Below, piece by piece: positions 1 to 10,463 of a stretch of 64,000 nt of DNA. The position numbers and the translations under genes were made by a program. Below the pieces are notes generated by a model. The model ran no database searches. It was not told the origin of the DNA and saw nothing but the letters and a program-made list of their open reading frames with translations. How positions within the stretch are numbered: the stretch's first letter is position 1; each line of letters starts with the position of its first letter. The stretch is from Nemertoderma westbladi (lineage: Eukaryota > Xenacoelomorpha > Nemertodermatida > Nemertodermatidae): the NCBI GenBank assembly GCA_032718475.1, contig JAUCBJ010000001.1:1-64000 (forward strand), read 5' to 3'.

Positions 1-189
1 CCAGCATGTTGAGATTCATCGCGGCTTCAAATATCGTTTCAGCATCCCAGACTCTAAATAAAACATTGTGGATTTATATTACAGTTATTGAATTGTAAAC
101 AATCTATTCTTATATTGGCCTAATATGAGACCCTGAAGGGGGGAGGGGGGGGGGGGGGGGGGTGACTCAACTGGCCTTCAGACAGGGGG

Positions 190-425
190 TGTGGGATGGT
201 AGTCCGGTCGAGGGTTTGAACAAGAAAACCGGTGAACGTTTTGAGTGTACTTTGGCAGCTTCATCGAGAAAATAAGCGTGATGGACAGTCCATGACTTTC
301 TGGAGACGCATCTGGAGGACACTGGCCTTGAATATGCGGATAATCTCGCGAAAGTCATGGGGGATAGGGAGTTGTGGCGGCGCCATTTTGTCCATTTTCC
401 TTGAAGGCTTGACCTCGATGTTGTA
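190..425 (+). pseudogene. LINE ORF 3'-end fragment, copy A
   Basis: Conceptual pieces LWQLHRENKRDGQSMTF and, after a frame change, KVMGDRELWRRHFVHFP match the carboxy end of non-LTR retrotransposon ORF2 proteins (a GRP.TF..L..DTGL motif ending in M.DRE.WR). A long G tract (about 142-162) precedes it. It is clearly related to the copies at 678-1000 and 37780-37970. Confidence 0.7.
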
Positions 426-677
426 TATAAACATAAACATGTAAAACCTCGAGTCTTACACTCCAGAAACTAACAAAAAGCATAGAATCAGGACATTAAC
501 GCACAAAATAGTACTCAGCCATGAACAACATATACAACAAGACCCCTGTTAGTCAGTATGTCGTGTGCAACCTTTAATTATCATTTCATGAAGTAGAACA
601 GAATATGCGACATCGCTGCAAGTTATATAATCTAATATGTTTTGTACTGCGTGTGTGTGCTCTACTGTAGCTACATA

Positions 678-1000
678 CAATGCCTCCGCTTTGCAGGACA
701 TTGCTTTCGCCGTGAGGACCAGCCAGTGCATAATCTTGTACTTTGGCAGCCTCATGGAGTGAATAAGCATGGTGGACAGCCCATGACTTTCTTGAGACGC
801 ATCTTAAAGGACACTGGCCTTAAAGATGCGGATGATCTAGCAAATGTCATTGATAGTAACAATGTGTTGGCAAGCTGTATTTTTCGAGGTGTTTGTTATT
901 ATACATTATACCCCTACATCCCTTCTTATAATAAAAGCAAATGTCATGGGTGATAGGGAGTTGTGGCGGTGCAATTTTGTTGACAAGCCGGCACAGCATT
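678..1000 (+). pseudogene. LINE ORF 3'-end fragment, copy B, with a 97-bp insertion
   Basis: The frame reads RLRFAGHCFRREDQPVHNLV, then LWQPHG, then MTFLRRILKDTGLKDADDLA, matching the end of a non-LTR retrotransposon ORF2. The conserved ending VMGDRELWR is separated from the rest by a 97-bp insertion (851-947), with AGCAAATGTCAT repeated on both sides (839-850 and 936-947). The fragment and its tail (GACAAGCCGGCA, ATGCCGAT) recur inverted at 37780-37970. Confidence 0.75.
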
Positions 1001-2600
1001 CTTAAAATGCAGCTGCAATGCAGCATGCCGATCCTAGTAGTAGTAAGTCTTGATTGGTGTACGGACTGTTCCTACCTGGACATTTCTGACCCATTAACTT
1101 TTAAATAAAAAATAAACAATAAAAATAACAAAAACAAAAACAATAAAAAAAACCTTTTGGGTTGGAATTGTCCTAACTGTGTCTTGATTGTATGTGAACA
1201 GATGTAATTTGCTTCATTTTTGTCCGGTATGAGCTGCTCCTGGTTGATGTTGTAAACCACTTTGAGATATTATCTTAGCTTAAACAAATCAATCAATCAA
1301 ATTTCTCATCCTTGAGGAAGTTTTCGGTTGATGGTTCTGTTTTTACCTTGTAGGCTATCTCTTACAAGTACATCAGTGTCTTACCATGGAATATTATATT
1401 TAAACTTTTCCTGATTAGTGGTTCGAATGCCAAAAATAGGTAACCGGCTGAATTGCTTTTTATCTGGAGTGATAAAAATGCTATATACAGCACTTGTACT
1501 ACACCGGTGTTCTTCAAGGATTGTTTACTAAACATAAAACATATTGTGCTGCTAAGTAATAAGAAACATCGATACAAAGCCGTTGGATTCGCACCAATTA
1601 ATGTGGCCGTAAAATAATTAATAGATAATTACCATAATCATTTAGGATACAAATATGACCAAAATAATAAGCTTGCCCCACGGTTCTATGCAAACCATGT
1701 TGTTTGAACCAATCTGTGTGCAGTGTGCCCTTGAGGACCGCGGTTCACCCATAACGGTTATGTTTAATCAGCCATCACAAAGACAATCTATTGAATTTTA
1801 CTCCAGTAACATATGTCAGCTCGTGACATACAGTACTCACAAATCAATGGCGGAGGCGCCTCAAGTTATAATTCTAACTAGAGGTCAACTCGTCCAAACG
1901 CAATGCAAATACGACACCATACTAGGAGATCGAAAATGCTAAATTAAAAGAAACTAACTAGATACTAGGAAAACTATCAAATAGCGAATTAGCCACATGT
2001 AGTTTCAAGGTGTTTGCTAGGCAAGAGAAATGTATTATTCCGTGTAATACGAATTAACGCACCGCTGCTACAACTATTGTATTAAATTATCGAACTGAGG
2101 GAAACAGTAATATGATTTCTTCCGTGACAACTCAACTACTCCTGCAAAAAAGGTATATGTGTGACGCGAGCCATGCAGGCATGCAAGCAGCTAGTTATCG
2201 CCTAAATTTCCATTTAGTAATTATTATCAACAGGCAGTCATTTATCAACCTACAATAAATAATTTTTTTACTAATTAAACAGAAAAATCACTAGAATATT
2301 TTAGTTTCCACTAAAATATATTAATTTAATTATCTTAATATAATATCCTGATATTTATCCTAATATATATTAATTATCACTAATATATATTAATAATTAT
2401 CACTAAATTTTTTAATACACCGTTTGAGCTTAAGGATCTGAGACTTTCAGATTCATTATATAGCCCAATAATAATTTATTGTGCATTATTACATAATCTA
2501 TTAGCAATTATTAATGTATGAACAGGTATAAAGTCATAAACAATATCCTTAATTGGATTGTTTCTCAATGGTGAATTAAATAAATTGTACCAAATAAGGC
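1001..2600. other. No recognised gene
   Basis: The stretch is AT-rich. The end at 1230-1305 (ATCAATCAATCAAA) may be a LINE 3' tail. A 95-codon frame at 1655-1942 has better base balance but no recognisable motif, splice signal or family. Confidence 0.5.
2270..2420. repeat. AT-rich low-complexity block
   Basis: Runs of TAATATATATTAATTATCAC are repeated, with many short self-complementary AT words. No gene is seen. Confidence 0.7.
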
Positions 2601-2601
2601 A

Positions 2602-2690
2602 AAGAAAGGAGTAGGTTGGAAGTTATAATAACCAAAACATTAAACGAAATTCAATAGAAAAGGTTACAGTTATGTTTTTGAAGATAAAAA
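2602..2690 (-). mobile_element. Dispersed repeat, internal remnant
   Basis: Segments AAAGGAGTAGGTTGGAAG, TAATAACCAAAACATTAAAC and TCAATAGAAAAGGTTACAGT match the inverted middle of the family at 43530-43600. Confidence 0.5.
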
Positions 2691-2980
2691 ATGGATTTTA
2701 GCCATAGGCCTAATTTAGTTTAAGTGGAGGAATATATTTTGGTGCAATAAATTTAGCGATTTTTTTAACTTAATGGAAAAGGCAATTTCTTTAATATCAA
2801 ATAAAATTAATGGGTTATTAATACTGTATTATTAACTTTAACCCAGGCAGCACGGATGACCATAATAAAAAAGTAACAATGCGTATTTAGCAATTAATAG
2901 CACAACTGCACCAACAGTGATAGTAATAAAAATAAACAAACAGGAAAGGCGAACAAACTCATTCAATTTATTATAGTAAT

Positions 2981-2998
2981 ACGGCGTCAAGACGCCGT
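2981..2998. other. Perfect short hairpin
   Basis: ACGGCGTC-AA-GACGCCGT is an 8-bp perfect stem with a two-base centre in AT-rich surroundings. Its function is unknown. Confidence 0.6.
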
Positions 2999-3077
2999 GA
3001 AGGAACCGAAGTTAAACCAAACCGAAACTAATCTTTTTACAGGCCATAAGCCGCAAACTTTTTTTTCAGGTTATCAA

Positions 3078-3278
3078 CTCTAAACCAGTTTCGAATCTGA
3101 GCGCCTGGTTACGAATTTGGATTTCCAATTACGAATTTGAATACCTGGTTACAAATCTGTATTTCCGCATTACGAATCAATGTGTTTGGTTAAAAATATG
3201 AGCACCTTGTCACGAATTGATGTCCCTGGTTACAATTTGTTACAAATGGTTGCAAATATGAGCACCCAGTATCAGCCA
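3078..3278. repeat. Degenerate tandem repeat, period about 25 bp
   Basis: Units such as CCTGGTTACGAATTTGGATT and TGGTTACAAATCTGTATTTC recur seven or eight times with much divergence, ending in ATATGAGCACCC. This looks like an old minisatellite. Confidence 0.6.
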
Positions 3279-4505
3279 GCACTACCTATACTAATATTGT
3301 AATTTGCACATGTTCAGCATTTAGAATAAAAAATTGCACCAAGGTAGTGAACAAAGTTAGTTAGCAAACAATTGTAATATTCTCATAATCTGTTCCTAAT
3401 AATTATTAAAGCAGTTAGGGCACCATCTCCTCTCTACATCAAAATTATATCTGATACAAAACACCACTCATAGTATTAATATTGCAAAAACATAATTAAA
3501 CCTCCAAACTCTGATTTTAATTTAACATTGCCACTATTAGTATAGTTTATTAATAGTACCCTACAGTTAACAGTACATATACGGCGAGTTAGAACTGCGA
3601 GTCATCAGTGATCTTAGGTGTAGGTTTCAGTGTGTGTGTCGGAAGCCAATATCAGAATATATAACTAGCCATAGTATAATTATATTTATTCGCTGAGATG
3701 GGTTGCAGTTTCTGCTGCACGAAGGCCTCACTCATGTACACTCTATAACTAAAAAGTCATTCAGGTGTCCAGCTTTTCCCAGGAACCTACTGTAATAGAC
3801 ATTCGCATTCATTGAATCCAGGGCAACAGTTTGTGTTGGATTAAAGGAGCTATCAGCTGGGTAAAATGTTATACAGAGACAGGTACTGTAGATCCCACTC
3901 TGTATTCCCTCTGGTTTGACAGATTAATATAATTAATGTTTGCCAAGCAAGTCATTAACTCACCTCCCTCCCTCTCGGATTTTTAAATACATCAATTATT
4001 ATTATCAGCTGAGTATAGTACCATTAGTAACCAACACTCATCAGAAGCATCCTATGTGTGTAACTAAAATTCATTCCACTGACCCACCACCTAACATAGC
4101 GCAAGAAGTGAGTCAGTCACCTTGTAGATATTCCCTTAGAAAGCACTGGGGAGAGTTATTCAGCTGATGGGATAATAGATTACAAACTAACCAAGTTAAT
4201 GTTTGCTTATAGTCTGGGTTGAAAGAGTGAGTATTTAAATAAAAACTTGGCACAGAAAGTACATCCTTGTTAGTTGGCCCTTTCTCTATTGAATAGAATC
4301 ACTAGGCCCTCTCTATACATTTTTCATGTGCTCCAGCTGGTGTTTTATCATTGCGCCTATGGCGTTTTTCCGTTTATGTATATTTTTCGAACCAACATTC
4401 TATGGACAGACATGGGACCAGCGGGAATCGATAGTGATCATCAAAAACATGCGTCATACAAAATTTTAACGAAATCGTTAGAGCCGTTTTTATGTTATTT
4501 CGCTT

Positions 4506-4546
4506 CAAAATATTACTATTACTACTATTACTACTATTACATCAAA
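4506..4546. repeat. TTA/CTA trinucleotide microsatellite
   Basis: TATTACTATTACTACTATTA and similar triplets repeat for about 40 bp. Confidence 0.85.
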
Positions 4547-4661
4547 TTCTTATAATTATATTTGAGAAATGCCCTAATTAATAAAATACTAGTATATCTA
4601 ATAATGGTGAAGTAGATTAATTAATTGTAATTTCTTATACCATTCATTACAAGATTAAGCG

Positions 4662-5047
4662 GCATACAGTACAGTAGGCCTACATATACGTGTAGATACA
4701 GTACAGTAGGCCTACATATACGGTACATACAGTACAGTAGGCCTACATATACGGTACATACAGTACAGTAGGCCTACATATACGGTACATACAGTACAGT
4801 AGGCCTACATATACGGTACATACAGTACAGTAGGCCTACATATACGTGTAGATACAGTACAGTAGGCCTACATATACGTGTAGATACAGTACAGTAGGCC
4901 TACATATACGTGTAGATACAGTACAGTAGGCCTACATATACGTGTAGATACAGTACAGTAGGCCTACATATACGGTACATACAGTACAGTAGGCCTACAT
5001 ATACGGTACATACAGTACAGTAGGCCTACATATACGTGTAGATACAG
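4662..5047. repeat. 31/32-bp minisatellite, about 12 copies
   Basis: Repeats of TACAGTACAGTAGGCCTACA followed by TATACG. The spacer is either GTACA (31-bp unit) or TGTAGATA (32-bp unit), and blocks of each form alternate. The unit combines the two words commonest in the rest of the window, TACAGTAC and the palindrome TAGGCCTA. Confidence 0.95.
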
Positions 5048-5955
5048 ATTGTAGGAGTTTGCAGGGATATGGGTAAAACGTAAGATACTGCTATCCTTCT
5101 ACGTTCTTGATAAAATGGTCCATTATAGTTCACTTAAATTGTACAACAATCTTTGTTTTCAACAAAACTGATTTGATACTGACTAATGCAGTGTATCCGC
5201 GACAAACAGAATTCGTTAGTAGGCATATAACTCAACCTCATAGAGGCTACAGTTCTTGATATCATAATGATATTCCAACTCTATTTGTGAGCGATATAAT
5301 ATCTAAGCCTATTATGTATATTGGAGATGTAAACGCGTCCCCGGCTGACGTCAGCAGACAACCGACAACAGACAGCCGCCAACCACAATCGACAACAGTT
5401 GCAACCGTTGAGGGAAACGTCCAGGGAAACGCAGGTTATTCTAACCAAAACAATAAACGAGTCAAGAGTGGAGGTTACAGTTCCATTTTTGTTCATAATA
5501 AAGGATTCGGCTGTGGTGAGTCGTTTATCGGTGTAGCATCGTTAATACCAACATTGCTACCCAACGAAAATTATAATGATATCGAATCTCTTCTCTACTC
5601 TATAAAGAGTAACTTCCATTAATATGTGGCTCGCTCCACTTTATATTAAATTCCGATATTTAGCGTATTATTAGTTATAGCAGGACCTTCATCATTACAG
5701 TACACCCACATGGGGCTACATCATTAACTTTATTTATAAAGACTTACAAAATGGTTGATGACGATGAAGCGGAATAAACGGAAATTAATGTTTACCCAGA
5801 AACTGGAAATTAACAAACTGATTAAACAGCTGTAGGCTTACTGATTAAGGAAATTAAAAACACGAGAAAGAAAGGCGTTTAAGGAAAGGTAAATGCTCGG
5901 CGAAGTTAATGGTATATTTCTTGGCATATACTTTATGTAAACAACTGTCGGGTGT

Positions 5956-7103
5956 TCGGACACTTCCCCCCGGACAGTTCCCCCCCGCTCAAGTAGGACA
6001 CTTCCCCCCCGGACACTTCCCCCCGGACACTTCCCCCCCAGACACTTCCCCCCGGACACTCCCCCCCCCGACTGTTCTTAACTTCGCACATTCTTATTTT
6101 TCATTTTGTAAGGTAAACGGACCGCTTGTATCCAGACAAGTTGTATCCAAATTTCCTTTCGTACAGTAGCTCAGAAAGTGATCTTTTGCATCCCGATTTT
6201 ACATTTTATATCCAAGTTTTATTTATGGGTTTTATCAATATTGTTTGCTAATCTTTAAACAATTAATTGACCTATAAATTCCATCCCCCGAATGATATAC
6301 TGTTTTTATTAACTATAGAATTATAATAATTTAATTGTTTTAATTATAGGTATTATTATGTAATAGTCTTCAAATTATACCTCTCCAGGGTAAAATCGAC
6401 ATGCGTCGACCTGTATTCTGTGTTCAGCATTACATATTGATATTACTATACATACTATATTTATAGATATTATACACACTACATATTAAATTTCCTGGTT
6501 ACTTGCAATATTTTTAATAGGATTTTGTTGAATTATATAATATTGTAGTAATTTATATATTAAATTGGTTAACATTCAATACAACTCCTACTTTAGGTTT
6601 AGTCAATTTATTATCTGATGATACAAACATGAATTAATTATTTCAAAATGGTCTTAAGTCTTTCACCACGGGCACTCAGGGAAATGCCGGGGTCTGGGGG
6701 CGATAACCCCCAAGAAAAGAAGCGGGGGTTTGGGGGCGGCAGCCCCCAAGAAAAGAAGCGGGGGTTTGGGGGCGGTAGCCCCCAACAAAAGAAGCCGGGG
6801 TTTGGGGGCGGCAGCCCCCAATTAAAAGAAAAACAAACAAAATTTGACTAGAAAAATGCTTCTTTTATAATTTTGAAAAAACTTGTCGAGATACAACTTG
6901 TCCTGTAACCAGCTTTAACTTTTGTTTATTGCTTTGATGCACCCAGATTAATTTTAACACTTTAACTGGGGGGGAAGTGTCCGGGGGGGAAGTGTCCGGG
7001 GGGGAAGTGTCCGGGGGGGAAGTGTCCGGGGGGGAAGTGTCCTACTTGGGCGGGGGGGAAGTGTCCGGGGGGGGGGGGGGAAGTGTCCGGGGGGGAAGTG
7101 TCC
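5956..7103. mobile_element. Non-autonomous inverted-repeat element with G/C-tract ends
   Basis: The left end consists of several CGGACACTTCCCCCC copies and the right end of several GGGGGGAAGTGTCCG copies, so the two ends are inverted. The longer left segment around 5987-6012 (CGCTCAAGTAGGACACTTCC) is matched inverted around 7033-7060 with a single change. Further in, GACAAGTTGTATC (6135-6147) is matched by GATACAACTTGTC (6890-6902). The 36-bp repeat lies inside. No transposase frame is visible. The exact termini and any target duplication are not clear because the ends are themselves tandem repeats. Confidence 0.65.
6688..6827. repeat. G-rich 36-bp tandem repeat, about 4 copies
   Basis: Four units of about 36 bp contain GGGGGCGGCAGCCCCC, able to form a six-base-pair hairpin, followed by AAGAAAAGAAGC and GGGGTTTGGG. 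The plus strand has many G runs that could form G-quadruplexes. The frame is open and would encode a GGGSPQEKKRGF repeat from an ATG at 6648, but I see no independent sign that it is a gene. Confidence 0.9.
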
Positions 7104-7960
7104 TAGATCCAGCCATAGGGGTGGGCAGGGCATACATTGAAGTTGTATGACATGATAATGGCTATAGAACTTTAGCGTAGGGGTGGAAGTGTTATACGCC
7201 ACACGCCTACATCCTACGGCCCATTCACCCACTTCAACCCCCGGTATGGTATTTGCATTCAATAAGTATATTAATCCCGAGGGATCAGAAACATTTCGCA
7301 TATTTCTACAAATTTCATCCAACTAATTTATTTTCATGAAAATACCTGGGCTGGTATTCACGAAGGGGTGCTAAGTTTAGTACCGAACAAAATCCAAAGT
7401 TAGGAGCCAATTATTTAGTACTACCGCAATGTAGCACCGAGTAGGAATGGTACTATACGAAAACCCAGTGCATTAGTTATTTGTTATGACAGAAGGATAA
7501 GTGATGGGGGATAAATAATTAAGCAACAACTGCTGTCTGCCTGTTCCTTCTTTACTGGGGGGGGGGGGCTTCACTTTTCCATGGATATTTCAGGGAGTGA
7601 GTAGTTATATGAAGGAATAATGTCTGGGAGGAATTCACTCTCAGAGCAACAACTAACTGTTGTCAGTTGATGGCAATGTCAAAAACATTCTTCATACATC
7701 TGTTGCCCTGTAGCTATTATTATAACTTTCTACAGGAGATATTACTTCATATCCTTGGAGAGCCTTTGCTCTATTTATTTTGATTTTATTTCATTACTTG
7801 TAGTATTCATAGTGCTCCTTTCCGTTGGAACTATGAATGTGGACGGACATACAGTATTACATATTAGGAGATTCTAAAGATAAAATTCGGAATAAATTGC
7901 AATCGGTGCCCCCATAATGGTAGGTGGTGGGAGCGGGGGACTTTTGGCGCAAGCAAAATT

Positions 7961-8178
7961 CATCCATCTTCAGGGATAAAAAATAAACAGAAAAATCAGT
8001 TGATTACTCTAAAAAATAAAACTGTCCCTTGTTCAATAGACATTAGTTTATTGTTTTGGTTAGAATTACATGCCACTGTAATCTTCTCATTTCCTTTAAT
8101 TGATATTGAAAATGTTAGATTGAGACGTGAGATATTAATTCGCCGAGATGGGATCTCAGCCCCCCCCCCCCCCCCCCC
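7961..8178 (+). mobile_element. C-tract-ended dispersed repeat, copy next to GRIN1 exon 4
   Basis: It runs from CATCCATCTTCAGGG through ATAAAACTGTCCCTTGTTCA and TTTATTGTTTTGGTTAG to ATATTAATTCGCCGAGATGG and ends in about 18 C. The same order of segments, inverted, is found at 43437-43650. It has no coding capacity. The family looks like a short non-autonomous element with homopolymer ends; its class is unknown. The C tract is 45 bp from the donor end of exon 4. Confidence 0.75.
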
Positions 8179-8223
8179 TGTCTTTGTGAATTTCTACATA
8201 AGGGTACTTAATTAGTTACTTAC

Positions 8224-8324
8224 TCCGCGTAAAGTAGAATCACGCGCCAATCTTGATTGACAATCGGAGCCAGTAGATCCGTTGCTGAATGTAAACCCAC
8301 TTGATAAACATAGTTGGAATCAAT
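8224..8324 (-). CDS. GRIN1: GluN1-like, coding exon 4 (alternative start at 8387)
   Basis: The proposed exon runs from acceptor gtttcgttacag (ending 8325) to donor A|gtaagt (from 8223). It gives 33 codons plus two bases, starting with IDSNYVYQ. The residues ATDLLAPIVNQDWRVILLYA align with the GluN1 segment [20 protein letters not shown]. The spacing from the GRA motif of exon 3 to this segment is 36 residues, the same as I recall for mammalian GluN1. A second and stronger acceptor (ccatatctgttttcag, ending 8388) would extend the exon by 63 nt in frame, with no stop. I prefer the short form on length, but both may be used. A poly(C) tract ending an inserted repeat lies only 45 bp beyond the exon end. 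No exon 5 was recognised at lower coordinates. Confidence 0.72.
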
Positions 8325-8481
8325 CTGTAACGAAACAATGTCACAGTGAAACCGAAGCGAGCGACGTATCAATGATATATTGTAATCCTGAAAACAGATA
8401 TGGGTGGGTGCGGGTGTTTTTATATTATACTGTATATATATTACTTTATTTATTATGAACAATATTGACAATAATGTTTTA

Positions 8482-8853
8482 CACCGCAGTTATTCTTCAG
8501 CCTTATAGTGATTTGTTGGCACTGTTAGAAAGCTGGCCATGCAAGAATTCCAAATATGTAACACAATCTGAAATCCGCGAAAAAATAGCTGATATATGTA
8601 TGGGCATTCAAAACTTGCATGGTTTTGCACCGGCGCGAGGCTAATTTATTTTATTGCATATATTATTCTGGAACTTTTATCTATGTATGAATAGCTTTGT
8701 AACCGTATGATTAAAGAGGAATTGCATTGTTGCTCAGCTACGTATTTGGATAAACAAAATGGTCCAGAATATGGTGTATTTATTAAATAGTATAAAATAG
8801 TCTAGACTAACAGTACCAACAAATCACTATAAGGTTGAAGAATAACTGCAGTG
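8482..8853. mobile_element. 372-bp MITE with about 45-bp TIRs, TA target
   Basis: The left end (CACCGCAGTTATTCTTCAGC, continuing to TTGTTGGCACTGTTAG) is repeated inverted at the right end with few changes. A TA flanks each end (8480-8481 and 8854-8855), as expected for a Tc1/mariner-type insertion. There is no coding frame. Its interior around 8530-8645 resembles 59200-59330, so the family has another copy in the window. It sits about 95 bp upstream (in gene direction) of the longer exon 4 acceptor of GRIN1. Confidence 0.85.
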
Positions 8854-9104
8854 TAGCTGGTGCAATATCGACAGAGACACCATTTCAGACACTTGTAGAT
8901 AGAGAATGAAAGCAAAAATAAAAATTCTGGCTCACCCAGCAAGGAAGAGGGCGGTCGGTGAAACTATCTTTGTTTCAAATTTCATGTAATCTCATAAGAT
9001 TTGTAGAAAAATATGGGGGTGGGGGGGGGGGGGGGTGGTCCATTAATTTACATAACATGTGGTGGTGTATTTATGGTTTATCTTATTTATGATATTCATG
9101 GAAC

Positions 9105-9880
9105 TCTCTGCAAAATGTCTCGCTGATATCCGCATCTGGATGGCTGAACTTCCTGAAACTAAATACAGACATGACTGAGATCCTCCTGATCCAGTCGACA
9201 TTTCGTGCTCAGGTTAATATGAAATTAATCCATATCGGCAACGACAATGTTGCATGTAGTTCCTCTGCAAAGAATATTGCATTAATTATGGATTCGCATC
9301 TAACCCTTGAAAACCAGATAGGAGTTGGTTGTTAGAGAATCTTTCTTCCATTTGCGTAATTTAGCACGAATCAAACGTTACCTAAGCAAAGATTCACTTG
9401 AGTTATTATTAATTCATTGCTATATTACTAACAAGCTAGATGTAAATTACTCACTTTAAAAAATTCCGCAGCCCGGTTACTGTGCGGTGTCAAGAAATAT
9501 GACCACATTACGCGATCTCCACTGCTTACCGATCTGTCGTGGAATAGAGTTTAAGATTGGGACGATTACCTTCAAATGCCTTCATCATATCTTCACAGGC
9601 AGGAATACCCCAACACAACAACCAATTGAATTATTGATGCCATCACTACGCGGTGCAAATATTTTTTAAAGATTTCAACTCATTTATAGGATTGTTTTTT
9701 TAAACTCATTAATTGTTTTTTAAACTCAATAATTACTTTTTTAGATCGTCTAAGTATTTCTAGAATATTGTTTTATTATGTACATAACAGGAAATCTGCT
9801 TTTTACTTCTGACGCCTTATATATAAGGCGCGATATAAATATAAATATATTATTATTATTAATATTATTATTATTATGGT
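9105..9880 (+). mobile_element. Degenerate CR1/L2-like LINE, 3' part of the reverse transcriptase
   Basis: Translating with frameshifts gives CLADIRIWMAEL, then LKLNTDMTEILLIQS, NIALIMDSHLTLENQI, FFHLRNLARIKRYLSKDSLE and TLRDLHCLPICRGIEFKIGT. These are the thumb and carboxy-terminal motifs of CR1/L2-type reverse transcriptases (CLADIRSWM, LKLN..KTE..LI, FFHLRNI.RIR and LHWLPV..RI.FKI). Stops and frame changes show it is dead. The 3' end GCGCGATATAAATATAAATA, followed by an ATT microsatellite, is typical of this LINE clade. Confidence 0.85.
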
Positions 9881-10149
9881 TAAAATTCGATTTATAGTAT
9901 TCGTCGGAATGGGGGATACATTCGTATTGGCTTTTTATAATTCTTCAATTTTAAAACACTACTCCGCCGCCAATTTTTCCACGAATTTGTAAGTTTTTGG
10001 TACCAAATAAAAGCATCAATGTTCAAAAGTGTTCAATAATAAAATTCGAGCATATTTTTTTCATTTTGCAATTGTTCATCTGTTTTAACATTTTTTACGA
10101 AATAAACAGTGATGTTTTGAAAATTTGAAATTTGAAATTTTTTAAAAAA

Positions 10150-10258
10150 GTTAGAAACATTTCTGCTCGAAATTTTTCACGTAATCGACCATGCTGATTC
10201 CAAAAAACAGATTACAACTTCTGAAATAAAGCACAACAAAGGAGTAGCATTTTAAGAC
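10150..10258 (+). repeat. Dispersed repeat pair, copy 1
   Basis: TTTTTCACGTAATCGACCAT, GCTGATTCCAAAAAACAG and TTACAACTTCTGAAATAAAG, followed by ACAACAAAGGAGTA, are nearly identical to 45778-45862. The element is otherwise unrecognised and non-coding. Confidence 0.75.
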
Positions 10259-10463
10259 AAAAATATATATTTTGGTTCTGGCGTATAAGGGGCGTCAAAT
10301 ACGAATTTTTTTAAAAATATTACAATTCAATAAAGTCCACCCAAAATGTATCAAAATGCACGAGCGCCTAGGCTTAATTAACCAAAGCGAACACTGTCAC
10401 CTTCTTTATTAAGATAACCAATGATTTATAGATCACAAGAGCCTCATAAAATAAATATTACCT

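Noticed and set aside
1655-1942. A 95-codon gene
   Set aside because: There is an open frame with balanced composition but no recognisable motif, neighbours or splice signals.
5281-5500. A later GluN1 exon on the minus strand (GRVYISNIHNRLRYYI against the GRVEFNEDGDRKF segment)
   Set aside because: The match is weak, no donor follows, and the intervening exons of the receptor are missing between it and exon 4.
5287-5622. A 111-codon plus-strand gene
   Set aside because: Part of it (5440-5490) matches the G/C-tract dispersed repeat family, and I see no splice sites or family motifs.
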